A DNA stretch of 64,000 bases, from assembly GCF_000383615.1 (NCBI RefSeq), contig NZ_KB911587.1:124001-188000 (forward strand). Reading direction: 5' to 3'. Under the pieces are notes generated by a model that had not been told where the DNA came from, did not search any database, and saw only the letters and a list, made by a program, of their open reading frames with translations. Positions 39,823 through 50,817 of this stretch are shown one piece after another; positions within the stretch are counted from its first letter, which is position 1, and each line of letters starts with the position of its first letter. This stretch comes from Streptomyces canus 299MFChir4.1. GTDB taxonomy: Bacteria; Actinomycetota; Actinomycetes; Streptomycetales; Streptomycetaceae. A program made the translations under genes and the position numbers.

Positions 39823-41247
39823 ATGATCGACGTGATCGTCGTCGGTGGGGGACCGACCGGGCTGATGCTGGCGGCCGAACTGCGGCTGCACGGGGTGCGG
39901 GTGGTCGTGCTGGAGAAGGCGGGGGAGCCGACCGAGATCGTCCGCTCGCTCGGTCTGCACGTGCGCAGCATCGAGGTGATGGACCAGCGCGGGCTGCTGG
40001 AGCGGTTCCTCGCGCACGGGAAGCAGCTCAAGGCCGGCGGCTTCTTCGCCGCCGTCGACAAGCCCTGGCCGGACCGGCTGGACAGTGCGCACGCCTACGT
40101 CCTCGGTATTCCGCAACCGGTCACCGACCGCCTGCTCGCCGAGCACGCCGTCGAGCTCGGCACCGAGATCCGGCGCGGCTGCGAGCTGGTCGGGCTGAGC
40201 CAGGACGACGAGGGGGTCAGCGTGGACCTCGCCGACGGAACGTGGCTGCGCTCGCGCTTTCTCGTCGGCTGCGACGGCGGCCGCAGTACCGTGCGCAAGC
40301 TGCTCGGGGTCGGCTTTCCCGGCGTACCCGCCAAGGCCGAGACGCTGCTCGGCGCGATGGAGGTGGGCGTGCCGCCGGAGACGGTCACCGCCGTGGTGAC
40401 CGACGTCCGGCGCACCCAGAAGCTGTTCGGTCTCGGACCCGTCGGGGATGGGCTGTACCGCGTCGTCGTGCCCGCCGAGGGGGTGAGCGGGGACCGTTCG
40501 GTCGCGCCGACCCTGGAGGAGTTCAAACGCCGGCTCCGGGCGGTCGCCGGCACCGACTTCGGCGTGCACTCACCGCGCTGGCTCTCCCGTTTCGGCGACG
40601 CCACCCGGCAGGCCGACCGCTACCGGGTCGGCCGGGTGCTGCTGGCCGGCGACGCGGCCCACGTCCATCCTCCGGTGGGCGGACAGGGGCTCAACCTCGG
40701 CATCCAGGACGCGTTCAACCTGGGCTGGAAACTGGCCGCCGAGGTGGCCGGCTGGGCACCCGAGGACCTGCTGGACAGCTACCACGCCGAACGGCACCCG
40801 GTGGCCGCCGAGGTGCTGAACAACACCCGTGCGCAGATGGAGCTGCTGTCGACCGAGCCCGGGCCGCAGGCGGTGCGTCGGCTGCTGTCCCGGCTGATGG
40901 ACTTCGACGAGGTGAACCGGTACCTGATCGAGCAGATCACCGCGATCGGCGTCCGCTACGACTTCGGTGAGGGCCACGAGCTGCTCGGCCGGCGCCTGCG
41001 GGACCTCACGCTCGGGCGCGGCCGCCTCTACGAGCTGATGCGCGGCGGCCGCGGACTGCTGCTCGACGGCACCGGGCGCCTCTCGGTGGCGGGCTGGGCG
41101 GACCGGGTCGACCACGTCGTCGACACCGGCGAGGAACTGGACGCCCCCGCGGTACTGCTGCGCCCGGACGGCCATGTGGCCTGGGCCGGCGAGGACCAGG
41201 CCGAACTGCTGGCCCGACTGCCCAGGTGGTTCGGCGCGGCGGCTTGA
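39823..41247 (+). CDS. rox: Rifampin monooxygenase
   Basis: A 474-residue class A flavoprotein monooxygenase. Motifs are the FAD fold VIVVGGGPTGLMLAAELRLHG, the DG segment FLVGCDGGRSTVRKLLG, and GDAAHVHPPVGGQGLNLGIQD. The end segments LLSTEPGPQAVRRLL and ITAIGVRYDFGEGHELLGRRL are highly like those of characterised Rox enzymes, which hydroxylate the naphthyl ring of rifamycins and cause ring opening. The ATG at 39823 has GGAGGGGG upstream. A rifamycin-associated palindrome in the promoter supports the assignment. The substrate is inferred from similarity and the element. Confidence 0.92.
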   Translation: MIDVIVVGGGPTGLMLAAELRLHGVRVVVLEKAGEPTEIVRSLGLHVRSIEVMDQRGLLERFLAHGKQLKAGGFFAAVDKPWPDRLDSAHAYVLGIPQPVTDRLLAEHAVELGTEIRRGCELVGLSQDDEGVSVDLADGTWLRSRFLVGCDGGRSTVRKLLGVGFPGVPAKAETLLGAMEVGVPPETVTAVVTDVRRTQKLFGLGPVGDGLYRVVVPAEGVSGDRSVAPTLEEFKRRLRAVAGTDFGVHSPRWLSRFGDATRQADRYRVGRVLLAGDAAHVHPPVGGQGLNLGIQDAFNLGWKLAAEVAGWAPEDLLDSYHAERHPVAAEVLNNTRAQMELLSTEPGPQAVRRLLSRLMDFDEVNRYLIEQITAIGVRYDFGEGHELLGRRLRDLTLGRGRLYELMRGGRGLLLDGTGRLSVAGWADRVDHVVDTGEELDAPAVLLRPDGHVAWAGEDQAELLARLPRWFGAAA

Positions 41248-41611
41248 GCATGAGGTGGATGGGAGCGGCGGCGCCGGCCTGACGGCGCCCGGCCGGCCTG
41301 GCGGTGGCGTCGGTCTGATCGCGCCCGGTGTCCTGGGGGTGGCGGAGGCCGGGGTGGGGTGGCGGCGGATGGCGGGCGGGGATGCGTGGGCGGGGACGCC
41401 GACGATTCTGTCCCGGCCGGAGCCGTCCACGGCCCGTGTACGGCTCGGATCCCGCGGTCCGTCACGCTGAAAGGGGTGGAACGGCTTCGCCCTTGGTGGA
41501 GTGGCGGGGGCGAGCGGCCGTTGTGATCGCCGGAGTGCCGTCCCGCCGAGCCCGCCCAGGCCGACGAACCTGCCGGGGCGCGGGCCGTGACAGGTTCCGT
41601 TCGCTGCGGCG
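41248..41611. other. Intergenic region between rox and the HTH gene
   Basis: A 364 nt GC-rich gap (convergent gene ends) with low-complexity Gly/Arg/Pro-coding triplet runs. No recognisable gene, palindrome of clear meaning or terminator was seen in it. Confidence 0.4.
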
Positions 41612-41956
41612 TCAGGCCGGGGTGTGCCGCCGGTTGTCGAGGAGCGGGCTGCGGTCCGCCTCGTCCTGGACGAGCAGGGAGAGCAGTGACGCCACCGTCA
41701 AGCCCGCCTCGGCGGGATGGCGCAGGACCTTGCCCGGGTCGATGCGGTAGGTGTTCGTGCGCCCCTCCCGCACATGCGAGAGGTACCCGTCCTGCTCCAG
41801 ATCGGAAATGATCTTCTGTACGGCACGTTCGGTGAGCCGGCAGTGCGCGGCGATGTCGCGGATCCGGGTGCTGGGGTTGTCGGCGATCGCTGCCAGCACC
41901 CTTGCGTGGTTGGTGACAAACGTCCATCCGGTGTGAGACTCGGGCACTCCATCCAT
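41612..41956 (-). CDS. Winged-helix HTH protein, MarR-like
   Basis: A 114-residue one-domain regulator. It carries VTNHARVLAAIADNPSTRIRDIAAHCRLTERAVQKII (helix-turn-helix) and the wing EQDGYLSHVREGRTNTYRID. The C-terminus (LLSLLVQDEADRSPLL) is short. No sensory domain is present. The start at MDGVPESHTGW is usual for this Streptomyces family; a start eight codons upstream exists without a ribosome binding site. It diverges from the STAS-ANTAR gene across an AT-rich promoter region. Confidence 0.82.
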   Translation of the reverse strand: MDGVPESHTGWTFVTNHARVLAAIADNPSTRIRDIAAHCRLTERAVQKIISDLEQDGYLSHVREGRTNTYRIDPGKVLRHPAEAGLTVASLLSLLVQDEADRSPLLDNRRHTPA

Positions 41957-42087
41957 GGCAGCAGTGTAGCGACCGGGCATTCACGTATTCAAAAACCCGA
42001 ACTTTATTTCGTGTATTGGTTGACGTATGTTGGCGGCCGAAGGGAATCTGAGGCACAGAGGCAGCCGAGCACATGAGGGAGAGGGCC

Positions 42088-42825
42088 ATGCCGGAACCTG
42101 CGCACTCGGCGCAGCCCCTCGCCACGCTGGACGCGCGCCCGCCGTGTCTGGCCACGATCGAGGCGGTACCGGCCGGGGAACGAATGGTTGTCACCTGTCG
42201 CGGTGAGTTCGACATCGGGGCCCAGGGACTCGAGCCCGAGCTCTACGCCGTCCTCGACCGCTCGGCCACCGGTGTGGACCTGGATCTCGACGAGGTCCGG
42301 TTCTGCGACTGCGGTGGCCTCAACGTCCTGCTGAGCCTGCGCCGGGAGGCCCTCGACCAGGGCAAGACGGTCACCGTCCGGGCATACAGCCCGGTCGTCG
42401 GACGCCTGCTGGAGCTGACCGGGGCCCGGGAGCTGTTCGTGACCGAGCATTCCGCGCGCCCCGAAGGTCCGGGAGCCGTGGAGGAACAGCCGCAGCCCAT
42501 GGACGTCGACCAGGAACTGCGCCTGGAGGTCGATCAGTTGCGCCGGGCCATGCGGACCAGGCCGGCCATCGACGTGGCCCGCGGGATCGTCATGGCCTCC
42601 TTCGGGCTGAGCGCCGAGGACGCCTGGACGGTGCTGGTCACCGCCTCCCAGAACACCAACACCAAACTGCACGAGCTCGCCCAGGAGCTGATGGGCGCCA
42701 TCCACGGAGCCGCGGTGCCGGAGCAGGTGCAACAGCAGATGGCCGCGGCCGTCGCCAAGGTGCGGGAGCAAGGGCCGGATCAGCAGGGGCCGGATCAGCA
42801 GGCCCCGCCGCCACCGGCCGCCTGA
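42088..42825 (+). CDS. STAS-ANTAR fusion protein with non-phosphorylatable STAS site
   Basis: A 245-residue fusion. Residues 28-120 form a STAS (anti-sigma antagonist) domain (VVTCRGEFDIGAQGLEP ... VDLDLDEVRFCDCGGLNVLL). The site that carries the phosphorylated Ser in SpoIIAA-type proteins (D-S-S-G) reads DCGG here, at residue 76. Residues 145-205 form an ANTAR domain (LRRAMRTRPAIDVARGIVMA, EDAWTVLVTASQNTNTKLHE), which binds RNA hairpins to prevent termination. The tail repeats GPDQQ. The ATG at 42088 is chosen for the GGAGAGGG just upstream. The protein could couple protein partner binding to RNA antitermination. Confidence 0.83.
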   Translation: MPEPAHSAQPLATLDARPPCLATIEAVPAGERMVVTCRGEFDIGAQGLEPELYAVLDRSATGVDLDLDEVRFCDCGGLNVLLSLRREALDQGKTVTVRAYSPVVGRLLELTGARELFVTEHSARPEGPGAVEEQPQPMDVDQELRLEVDQLRRAMRTRPAIDVARGIVMASFGLSAEDAWTVLVTASQNTNTKLHELAQELMGAIHGAAVPEQVQQQMAAAVAKVREQGPDQQGPDQQAPPPPAA

Positions 42826-42849
42826 GTTCCGGGGGCCCCGGCCCACCGG

Positions 42850-43386
42850 CTATGTGAACTCCAGCAGCCCCGTCGGACCGCCTCGGAGACCGCCGTCGCC
42901 CTGTTGTCCACGCCGAGCTTGCCGGTAGACGCGCACCAGGTGCGTCCTGACCGTCGCCTCGCTGAGACAGAGGGAGTCGGCGATGGCGCGGTTTGTCAGC
43001 CCCGCTCCCGGAGTTGACGCTCCGGGAGCGGGAGGTCGTGCAGCTGATGGCCGACGGTCAGCGTCCTCCGGCGGCCCGGCCCTCAGGACGTAACCGCGGG
43101 CCCCCGCCTCCAGCGCACGCACCACGTCGACGCGTCCGGAGTAGCTGGTCAGCATCACCACGGGCATGGCCGGAGCCCGGGCGGCGAGCACGCGGACCGC
43201 TTCGACGCCGTCCGGTGTACCGCTGCCGCGGCCCGTGGCCTCGAACCGCAGGTCCATCAGGACCACATCAGGGGCCAGGTCCACGGCGAGGCGTACGGCC
43301 TCCTCGGGGCCCGAGGCCTCCGCGATCACGTCGAGGTCCGCCTCGCCCTCGTCGGCGATCAGCAGGCGTAGCGGGGACGCGGTCAC
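42850..43386 (-). pseudogene. Broken NarL/LuxR-type response regulator
   Basis: The remains of a receiver-HTH response regulator. The receiver start reads VTASPLRLLIADEGEADLD, so the DD...K-helix region (about 14 residues after LLIAD) is deleted; PDVVLMDLRFE and VVMLTSYSGRVDVVRALEAGARGYVL are intact. The linker to the HTH is largely missing. In its place part of the HTH (LTLREREVVQLMADG) is present on the opposite strand at 43014-43058. The rest continues on the minus strand as LTNRAIADSLCLSEATVRTHLVRVYR. The last part (QARRGQQGDGG) is a frameshift; a 1 nt shift restores KLGVDNRATAVSEAVRRG. Not functional as a full regulator. Confidence 0.8.
43001..43032. repeat. Perfect 13-bp inverted repeat at a small inversion
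   Basis: CCCGCTCCCGGAG (43001-43013) and CTCCGGGAGCGGG (43020-43032) are exact complements separated by TTGACG. The repeat is at the inverted segment of the broken response regulator gene, at the point where the plus-strand HTH fragment starts. Confidence 0.9.
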
Positions 43387-43828
43387 CGGACAGCCGCCAC
43401 GGGACTCTCGGCCAGAACGGCGGCGGAGGGGTCCGGGCGGGCACGGTGGCCAGATTCCGGGTGCCCCGGCCCGCGTGCCGTCGATGGCGAGATCGCCGCC
43501 GTACTCCCGAAGTCTCGCCCGGGCGGCCGGGAGGCCGAACCCGCGGTCCGACGGGGACGGGCCGGCGACGCGGGCGAGGTCGAGGCCGACACACCGTCGT
43601 CGCAGACGTCCAGGTCGACGCGGTCCGCGCAGTGGTGGAGCGTCACGAGCAGGCTGGTCGCCCGCGCGTGCTCCCGCACATTGGCCAGCAGGCCCTGCGC
43701 CACCCGGAACAGGGTGGTGGCGGCCGCCTCGTCCAGCTCGGGCCGGTGCTCGCCCGTCGAGCGGAACCGTACACGAGCCGCCGTGCCGTCCTGCCGGGCT
43801 CGCAGGCACAACAGCTCATTCAGGACCG
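43383..43828 (-). pseudogene. C-terminal fragment of a sensor histidine kinase, frameshifted
   Basis: An N-terminally truncated histidine kinase. The order is LDEAAATTLFRVAQGLLANVREHA (HATPase N-box), VDLDVCDDGV (G1), then a shift to another frame for GLDLARVAGPSPSDRGFGLPAARARLREYGGDLAIDG (G2 region), and back to the first frame for the end VLAESPVAAVR. The two frame changes and the missing dimerisation and sensor domains show it is inactive. Its stop overlaps the GTG of the response regulator (GTGA), so they once formed an operon. It overlaps the end of meaB at the left edge of its remaining start. Confidence 0.78.
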
Positions 43829-44811
43829 TCAGTCCCCCGTGCTGCCGCCGAACGCTTCAAGGATCCGCTCGGCGGCCAGCGTCGCCGTCAACCGGCCCTC
43901 TCTTACCCGCTGTTCGAGGTCCGGGGCGAGGGACCGGACGGCCGGGTCGGAGTGCAGCCGGCCGAGGAGTTCGTCCCGGACCATCGCCCAGGCCCAACCG
44001 ACCTGCTGGTCCCGGCGCTTGGCGATGAGCCGCCCGGTGGAGTCGAGGAGTGTCCGGTGCTGTTCGAGGCGTTCCCACACCACGTCCAGGCCGGTCGCCT
44101 CGCGGGCGCTGCAACTGAGCACCGGGGGAGTCCAGAAGGCGTCCTTGCCGTGCATGAGCCGCAGGGCGCCCGCCAGTTCACGTGCGGCCGCGCGGGCGTC
44201 GCGCTCGTGCGGGCCGTCCGCCTTGTTGACCGCGATCACGTCGGCCAGCTCCAGAACACCCTTCTTGATGCCCTGGAGCTGGTCGCCGGTGCGGGCCAGG
44301 CTCAGCAGCAGGAAGGTGTCGACCATGTCGGCCACCGCGGTCTCCGACTGCCCGACGCCGACGGTCTCGACCAGGATCACGTCGTAGCCGGCGGCCTCCA
44401 TCACGACCATCGACTCCCGGGTCGCCTTCGCCACCCCGCCGAGCGTGCCCGCGCTGGGGGAGGGCCGTACGAAGGCGTTCGGGTCGACGGCCAGGCGCTC
44501 CATCCGGGTTTTGTCACCGAGGATCGAGCCGCCCGTACGGCTGGAGGACGGGTCCACGGCGAGCACGGCCACCCGGTGTCCCAGCGAGGTGAGCATGGTG
44601 CCGAACGCGTCGATGAACGTCGACTTGCCCACGCCCGGCACCCCGCTGACCCCGATCCGCCGGGCCCGGCCGCTGTGCGGAAGCAGCTCGGTGAGCAACT
44701 CCTGGGCCAGTGACCGGTGTCGGGGGTGAGTGGACTCGACGAGGGTGATGGCGCGGGCGACCATCGCCCGCTTCCCGTCGAGGACACCCTTCACATACGC
44801 GTCGAGCTCGA

Positions 44812-44815
<4 letters not shown>
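43829..44815 (-). CDS. meaB: Methylmalonyl-CoA mutase-associated GTPase MeaB
   Basis: A 328-residue G3E-family P-loop GTPase that protects and reloads methylmalonyl-CoA mutase with adenosylcobalamin. Motifs: GVPGVGKST (Walker A, about residue 56), AVDPSSSRTGGSILGDKTRM (switch region), ETVGVGQSE and NKAD (G4). The GTG start at 44815 overlaps the stop of mutB (GTGA). Together with mutA and mutB it makes a complete, coupled three-gene operon for propionate/valine carbon. Confidence 0.94.
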
Positions 44816-47003
<2,188 letters not shown>

Positions 47004-47004
<1 letters not shown>

Positions 47005-48812
47005 CAGGACACTCCCATGCGGTCGAGGGTGGCGGTGAGCACGGCGACGGCGTCGCAGCCCGCGAAGACGTAGGAGTCCACGCCGGAGTACTGCCCGGGC
47101 CGCCCGGCGAGGAACACGTGCTGCGCCCCTGCCGACTTGAGGGCTGCCGCGACCTCCTCGGCCCGCTCCTCGTACAGGGCGTCGCTGGAGCACAGGCAGA
47201 CCTCGGTGGCGCCGCTCTCCTCGAAGGTGCCCTCGGTGACCGGTTCGATGCCGCCGGCCTGGAAGAGGTTGGCGGCGAAGGTCAGGCGCGCGGTGTGGGC
47301 GGCGGCGGGGCCGAGCGCGGCCAGGAAGACACGCGGCCGGGACCCGGTCGCCGCGAGGTGGGCGTCGGAGCGGGCGCGCAGTTCCTCGTACGCCTCGTCG
47401 CGCCGAACGCGGGGCAGGCCGCCGGTGCGGGGCTCGGACGCCGGGGCGCGCTGTACGGGCTTCTCGCCGAGGTGCGGGAACTCGCTGACGCCGGTGATGG
47501 GTTCGCGCCGGGTGGCGAGCTTCTTGGAGCGCTGCGCCCACGTCGTGGCGAGGTCGGTGCGCAGCCGGCCGGAGCGCAGGACGGCCGCCTGGCCGCCGTC
47601 GCGTTCGATGGTCCGGAAGAACCGCCAGGCGGCCTCGGCGAGTTCGTCGGTCAACTGCTCCACGTACCAGGAGCCACCCGCCGGGTCGATGACCCGGGAC
47701 AGGTGCGACTCCTCGACCAGGATCGTCGAGGTGTTGCGGGCGATGCGGCGCGCGAACGCGTCCGGCAGGCCGAGCGCGTGGTCGAAGGGCAGCACGGTGA
47801 CGGCCTCAGCGCCGCCCACCCCGGCGGCGAGCGTGGCGATCGTCGCGCGCAGCATGTTCACCCACGGGTCGCGCCGGGTCATCATCACCGGCGACACCAC
47901 GGCGTGCTGCGCCTGCGCGCCGGCTCCGGAGGCGCCGCACACCTCGGCGACCCGCGCCCACAGCCGGCGGGCGGCCCGCAGCTTGGCGATCGTGAGGAAC
48001 TGGTCGGCCGTCGCCGCGTACCGGAACTCCAGCTGCGCACAGGCCTGTTCGACACTCAGCCCGGCCTCGGTCAGCCCTCGCAGATAGGCGACACCGGTGG
48101 CGATCGAGGCGCCCAGCTCCTGCGCGGCCGAACCGCCGGCCTCGTGGTACGGCAGCGCGTCCACGGTGACCGCCCGCAGCCCCGGGTACTCCTCGGCACA
48201 CCGCCGCGCGAGCGGGACGACAGGCGCGAAGTCCGACACCTCGCCGGTACGGGCCTCGTGGCCGAGCGGGTCGGCGCCGAGGCTGCCGCGCACGGCCTTG
48301 CCGTCGATGCCGCGCTCGCCGTAGATCCGCAGCAACTCCTGTGCGGCGGACGGGAATTGGTCTCCGGCGTCCAGGACGACCGGTGCGAGGTCGAGGTAGA
48401 CGCCGTCGAGGACCTGGCCCAGCGAGGCGACCGGGATGCCGCCGTCGCCCGTGACGAGCCACAGCGAGGTGACGCCGTTCTCCAGGTCCGTGAGCACCGC
48501 GGCGTTGTCGGTGACCGCGTGCCGCTGCCGTACGTCCCAGCCGCCGGTGGTGTTCCCCTCGGCGCGGGCGCCGCGCACGAACGGCGCGAAGCCGGGGAAG
48601 CCGGGATCGCGTGCGGCATCGTGCGCGGTGTACAGGGGACGGGTGCGCAACCCGTCCTCGAGCGCGGTGGACAGGGCGTCCTCCGCTGCCGCGCCGGAGA
48701 CTTCCTTGCCCGACTTGCGCAGGACACCCGCCACCAGGCTGTGCCACTGATCAAGGTTCGCGTCAGGGAACTCGGCGGCCAGCGAGAGCCCGTCGTCAGG
48801 CAGGACCGTCAT
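47004..48812 (-). CDS. mutA: Methylmalonyl-CoA mutase small subunit
   Basis: A 602-residue subunit. It shares the barrel fold with MutB (SHLSRVIDPAGGSWYVEQLTDELA, QLEFRYAATADQFLTIAKLRAARRLW) but its C-terminal flavodoxin-like domain (VFLAALGPAAAHTARLTF, FAGCDAVAVL) lacks the DxHxxG cobalamin motif, as expected for the non-catalytic subunit. The ATG start at 48812 opens the operon. An XRE gene on the same strand ends 110 nt upstream. Confidence 0.94.
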
Positions 48813-48922
48813 GCTCGGATGCTAGGCCAGATCGTCGAACGAGCAGCAGAGGGCACGGCTGTGACCTTGCCCGCAACGAGACTGTGACCCCGGTCTCCCA
48901 CGACCACGGAAGCGGGGGTGAG

Positions 48923-49801
48923 TCACGGCGTGGAGAGCAGGCCGGGTCCCTGCGGCGAGGGGCCGTCCGCGCCCGCGCCGCTGGTGACCCGGAGGAACTC
49001 CAGCTTCTCCGCGTCGGCGGAACCGGCGGCCACCGTGTAGACGACGAGGCGGATGTCGCAGCCCGGGACGGTGAGGACGTCGCAGTCGCAGGTCACCTCG
49101 CCGACCTGGGGATGCAGGACGGTCTTGCGGGCCGAGACGTGTGGACCGACCGCGCCCTCGTCCCACAGCCGGGCGAACTCCGCGCTGGTGGAGCGCAGTT
49201 CCTCGACCAGGCCGATCAGGCCACGGTCACGTGGATAGGTGACGAGAGCCGTGCGCAGATCGGCGACGAGGGCGGTGGACAGGGCGTCGCCGTCCTGCAG
49301 CACGGGCCAGGCCGCGAGCCCCGAGGGTCCCGTGGCGAAGACCGCCCGCACCAGGTTCCGCTCGACGGGTGTCCGGGCGCCGGGGTCACCCAGGAGCGCC
49401 GCCCAGGAGGGGGTCCAGGACAGCAGGGTCCAGTCGGCGCTGAACACGCCCACGGGATACTCCCCGAGACGAGCCAGCATGCGCTGGACCCCCGCCGGGA
49501 CATGCGTGGAGATCGTCCCCTCCTGGGGAGGGAGGAGGCCCGCCAGCCGGTAGGCGTAGTCGCGCTCCACGGGCTGCAGTTGCAGCGCCCTGGCCAGGCT
49601 CGCGACGACCTGTGCCGAAGGACTCGTCGCGCGTCCCTGCTCCAGCCGCACCACGTAGTCGACCGACAGCCCCGCGAGGTCGGCGAGCTCCTCGCGGCGC
49701 AACCCCGCCGCACGTCGTCCGGGCCGCGAGGGCCGTCCGACGTCGGTGGGAGAAAGCCGGTCGCGCCAGCGGCGCAGTGCCGTGCCAAGCGTCTCGTCCA
49801 C
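48923..49801 (-). CDS. XRE-family regulator with MmyB-like ligand domain
   Basis: A 292-residue regulator. Residues 1-75 are an XRE HTH (LGTALRRWRDRLSPTDVG, RREELADLAGLSVDYVVRLEQGRATSPS); residues 100-280 are the MmyB-like PAS-like ligand domain (YPVGVFSADWTLLSWTPSW, RLWDEGAVGPHVSARKTVLHP). This family controls neighbouring short-chain dehydrogenase genes in Streptomyces and binds fatty or related small molecules. It diverges from an SDR gene with 102 nt between the starts. Confidence 0.88.
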   Translation of the reverse strand: MDETLGTALRRWRDRLSPTDVGRPSRPGRRAAGLRREELADLAGLSVDYVVRLEQGRATSPSAQVVASLARALQLQPVERDYAYRLAGLLPPQEGTISTHVPAGVQRMLARLGEYPVGVFSADWTLLSWTPSWAALLGDPGARTPVERNLVRAVFATGPSGLAAWPVLQDGDALSTALVADLRTALVTYPRDRGLIGLVEELRSTSAEFARLWDEGAVGPHVSARKTVLHPQVGEVTCDCDVLTVPGCDIRLVVYTVAAGSADAEKLEFLRVTSGAGADGPSPQGPGLLSTP

Positions 49802-49903
49802 TCGACCATTGTGGCCGTCGTACGGCCGTTGCGCCTGGTACTGGCAGTCCTACCGTCGCGGGGGGCACTGGCTGCCCCCTCGTCGCGGTCCGAGAGTGAA
49901 CGC

Positions 49904-50599
49904 ATGACCACGACCTTCATCACCGGAGCCAACAAGTCCCTCGGGTACGAGACCGCCCGCCGCCTGATCGAGGCCGGCCACACCGTCCTCGTCGGCGCCC
50001 GCGACGACGGGCGCGGCCAGGCCGCCGCCGACGCGCTCGGTGCCCGTTTCGTCCGGATCGACGTGACCGACGACGCGTCGGTCGCCGCGGCCGCCGCCGA
50101 CATCGCGGCCCGCGAGGGCGGCATCGACGTCCTGATCAACAACGCGGGTGTCCTCGGGCCGCACCTCCCCGCCGACCGGCTCACGGCCGCTGACGCGAGC
50201 GCGGTGTTCGACGTCAACGTCGTGGGGATCGTCCGGGTGACGCACGCGTTTCTGCCCCTGCTGCGCAAGTCCGCGCATCCGGTCATCGTGAACGTGTCCA
50301 GCGGCATGGGGTCGTTCGAGCTGACCCACGACGCCTCACGCGCCGAGGGCCGGGCCCTCGCACCGCTCTACACCGCGTCGAAGGCCGCCGTGACCATGCT
50401 GACCACGCAGTACGCGAGGTCCTGGCCGGAGGTGAAGGTGAACGCGGCCGACCCCGGCTACACCGCGACCGACTTCAACGGGCACAGCGGCCCGCAGACC
50501 GTGACGGAGGGGACCGACGCGATCGTCGCACTCGCCACCATCGGTCCCGACGGGCCGACGGGAACCCTCCGCGATCGTCACGGCGACTTGGCCTGGTGA
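49904..50599 (+). CDS. Short-chain dehydrogenase/reductase
   Basis: A 231-residue SDR. It has the Rossmann motif TFITGANKSLGYETARRLIEAG, the NNAG motif (VLINNAGVLG), the catalytic YTASK with Ser in NVSSGMG, and the late PGYTATDFNGHSG. NADP preference is suggested by the basic residue in VLVGARDDGRG. The substrate is unknown. It is divergent to the XRE-MmyB regulator, which is likely to control it. Confidence 0.9.
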   Translation: MTTTFITGANKSLGYETARRLIEAGHTVLVGARDDGRGQAAADALGARFVRIDVTDDASVAAAAADIAAREGGIDVLINNAGVLGPHLPADRLTAADASAVFDVNVVGIVRVTHAFLPLLRKSAHPVIVNVSSGMGSFELTHDASRAEGRALAPLYTASKAAVTMLTTQYARSWPEVKVNAADPGYTATDFNGHSGPQTVTEGTDAIVALATIGPDGPTGTLRDRHGDLAW

Positions 50600-50817
50600 G
50601 ACCTGGACTCGATGTGCTGCTACGTCAATGGGCCCTTCGCGGCCCACGCGAAGATCGCCAGGGGCGTATCAGTCCAAGGGGTGCCAATGCGCCCGCGGGC
50701 CGTACGTGAGGTCGCCCTGGCAGCATCCCGGGCGGGTGCGTCGGCCCGCCGTCGCAGCGATACGGTATGCGGCAGTCGATCGCACGTTCTACGATCGCTG
50801 ACCAACAAGGGGGTTCC

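Noticed and set aside
41328..41750. 140-codon plus-strand frame after rox
   Set aside because: Trp/Gly/Arg-rich low complexity, overlaps the HTH gene end and lacks a ribosome binding site.
48813..48922. Cobalamin riboswitch before mutA
   Set aside because: The gap to the upstream XRE gene is only 110 nt and no B12-box-like conserved sequence was seen.
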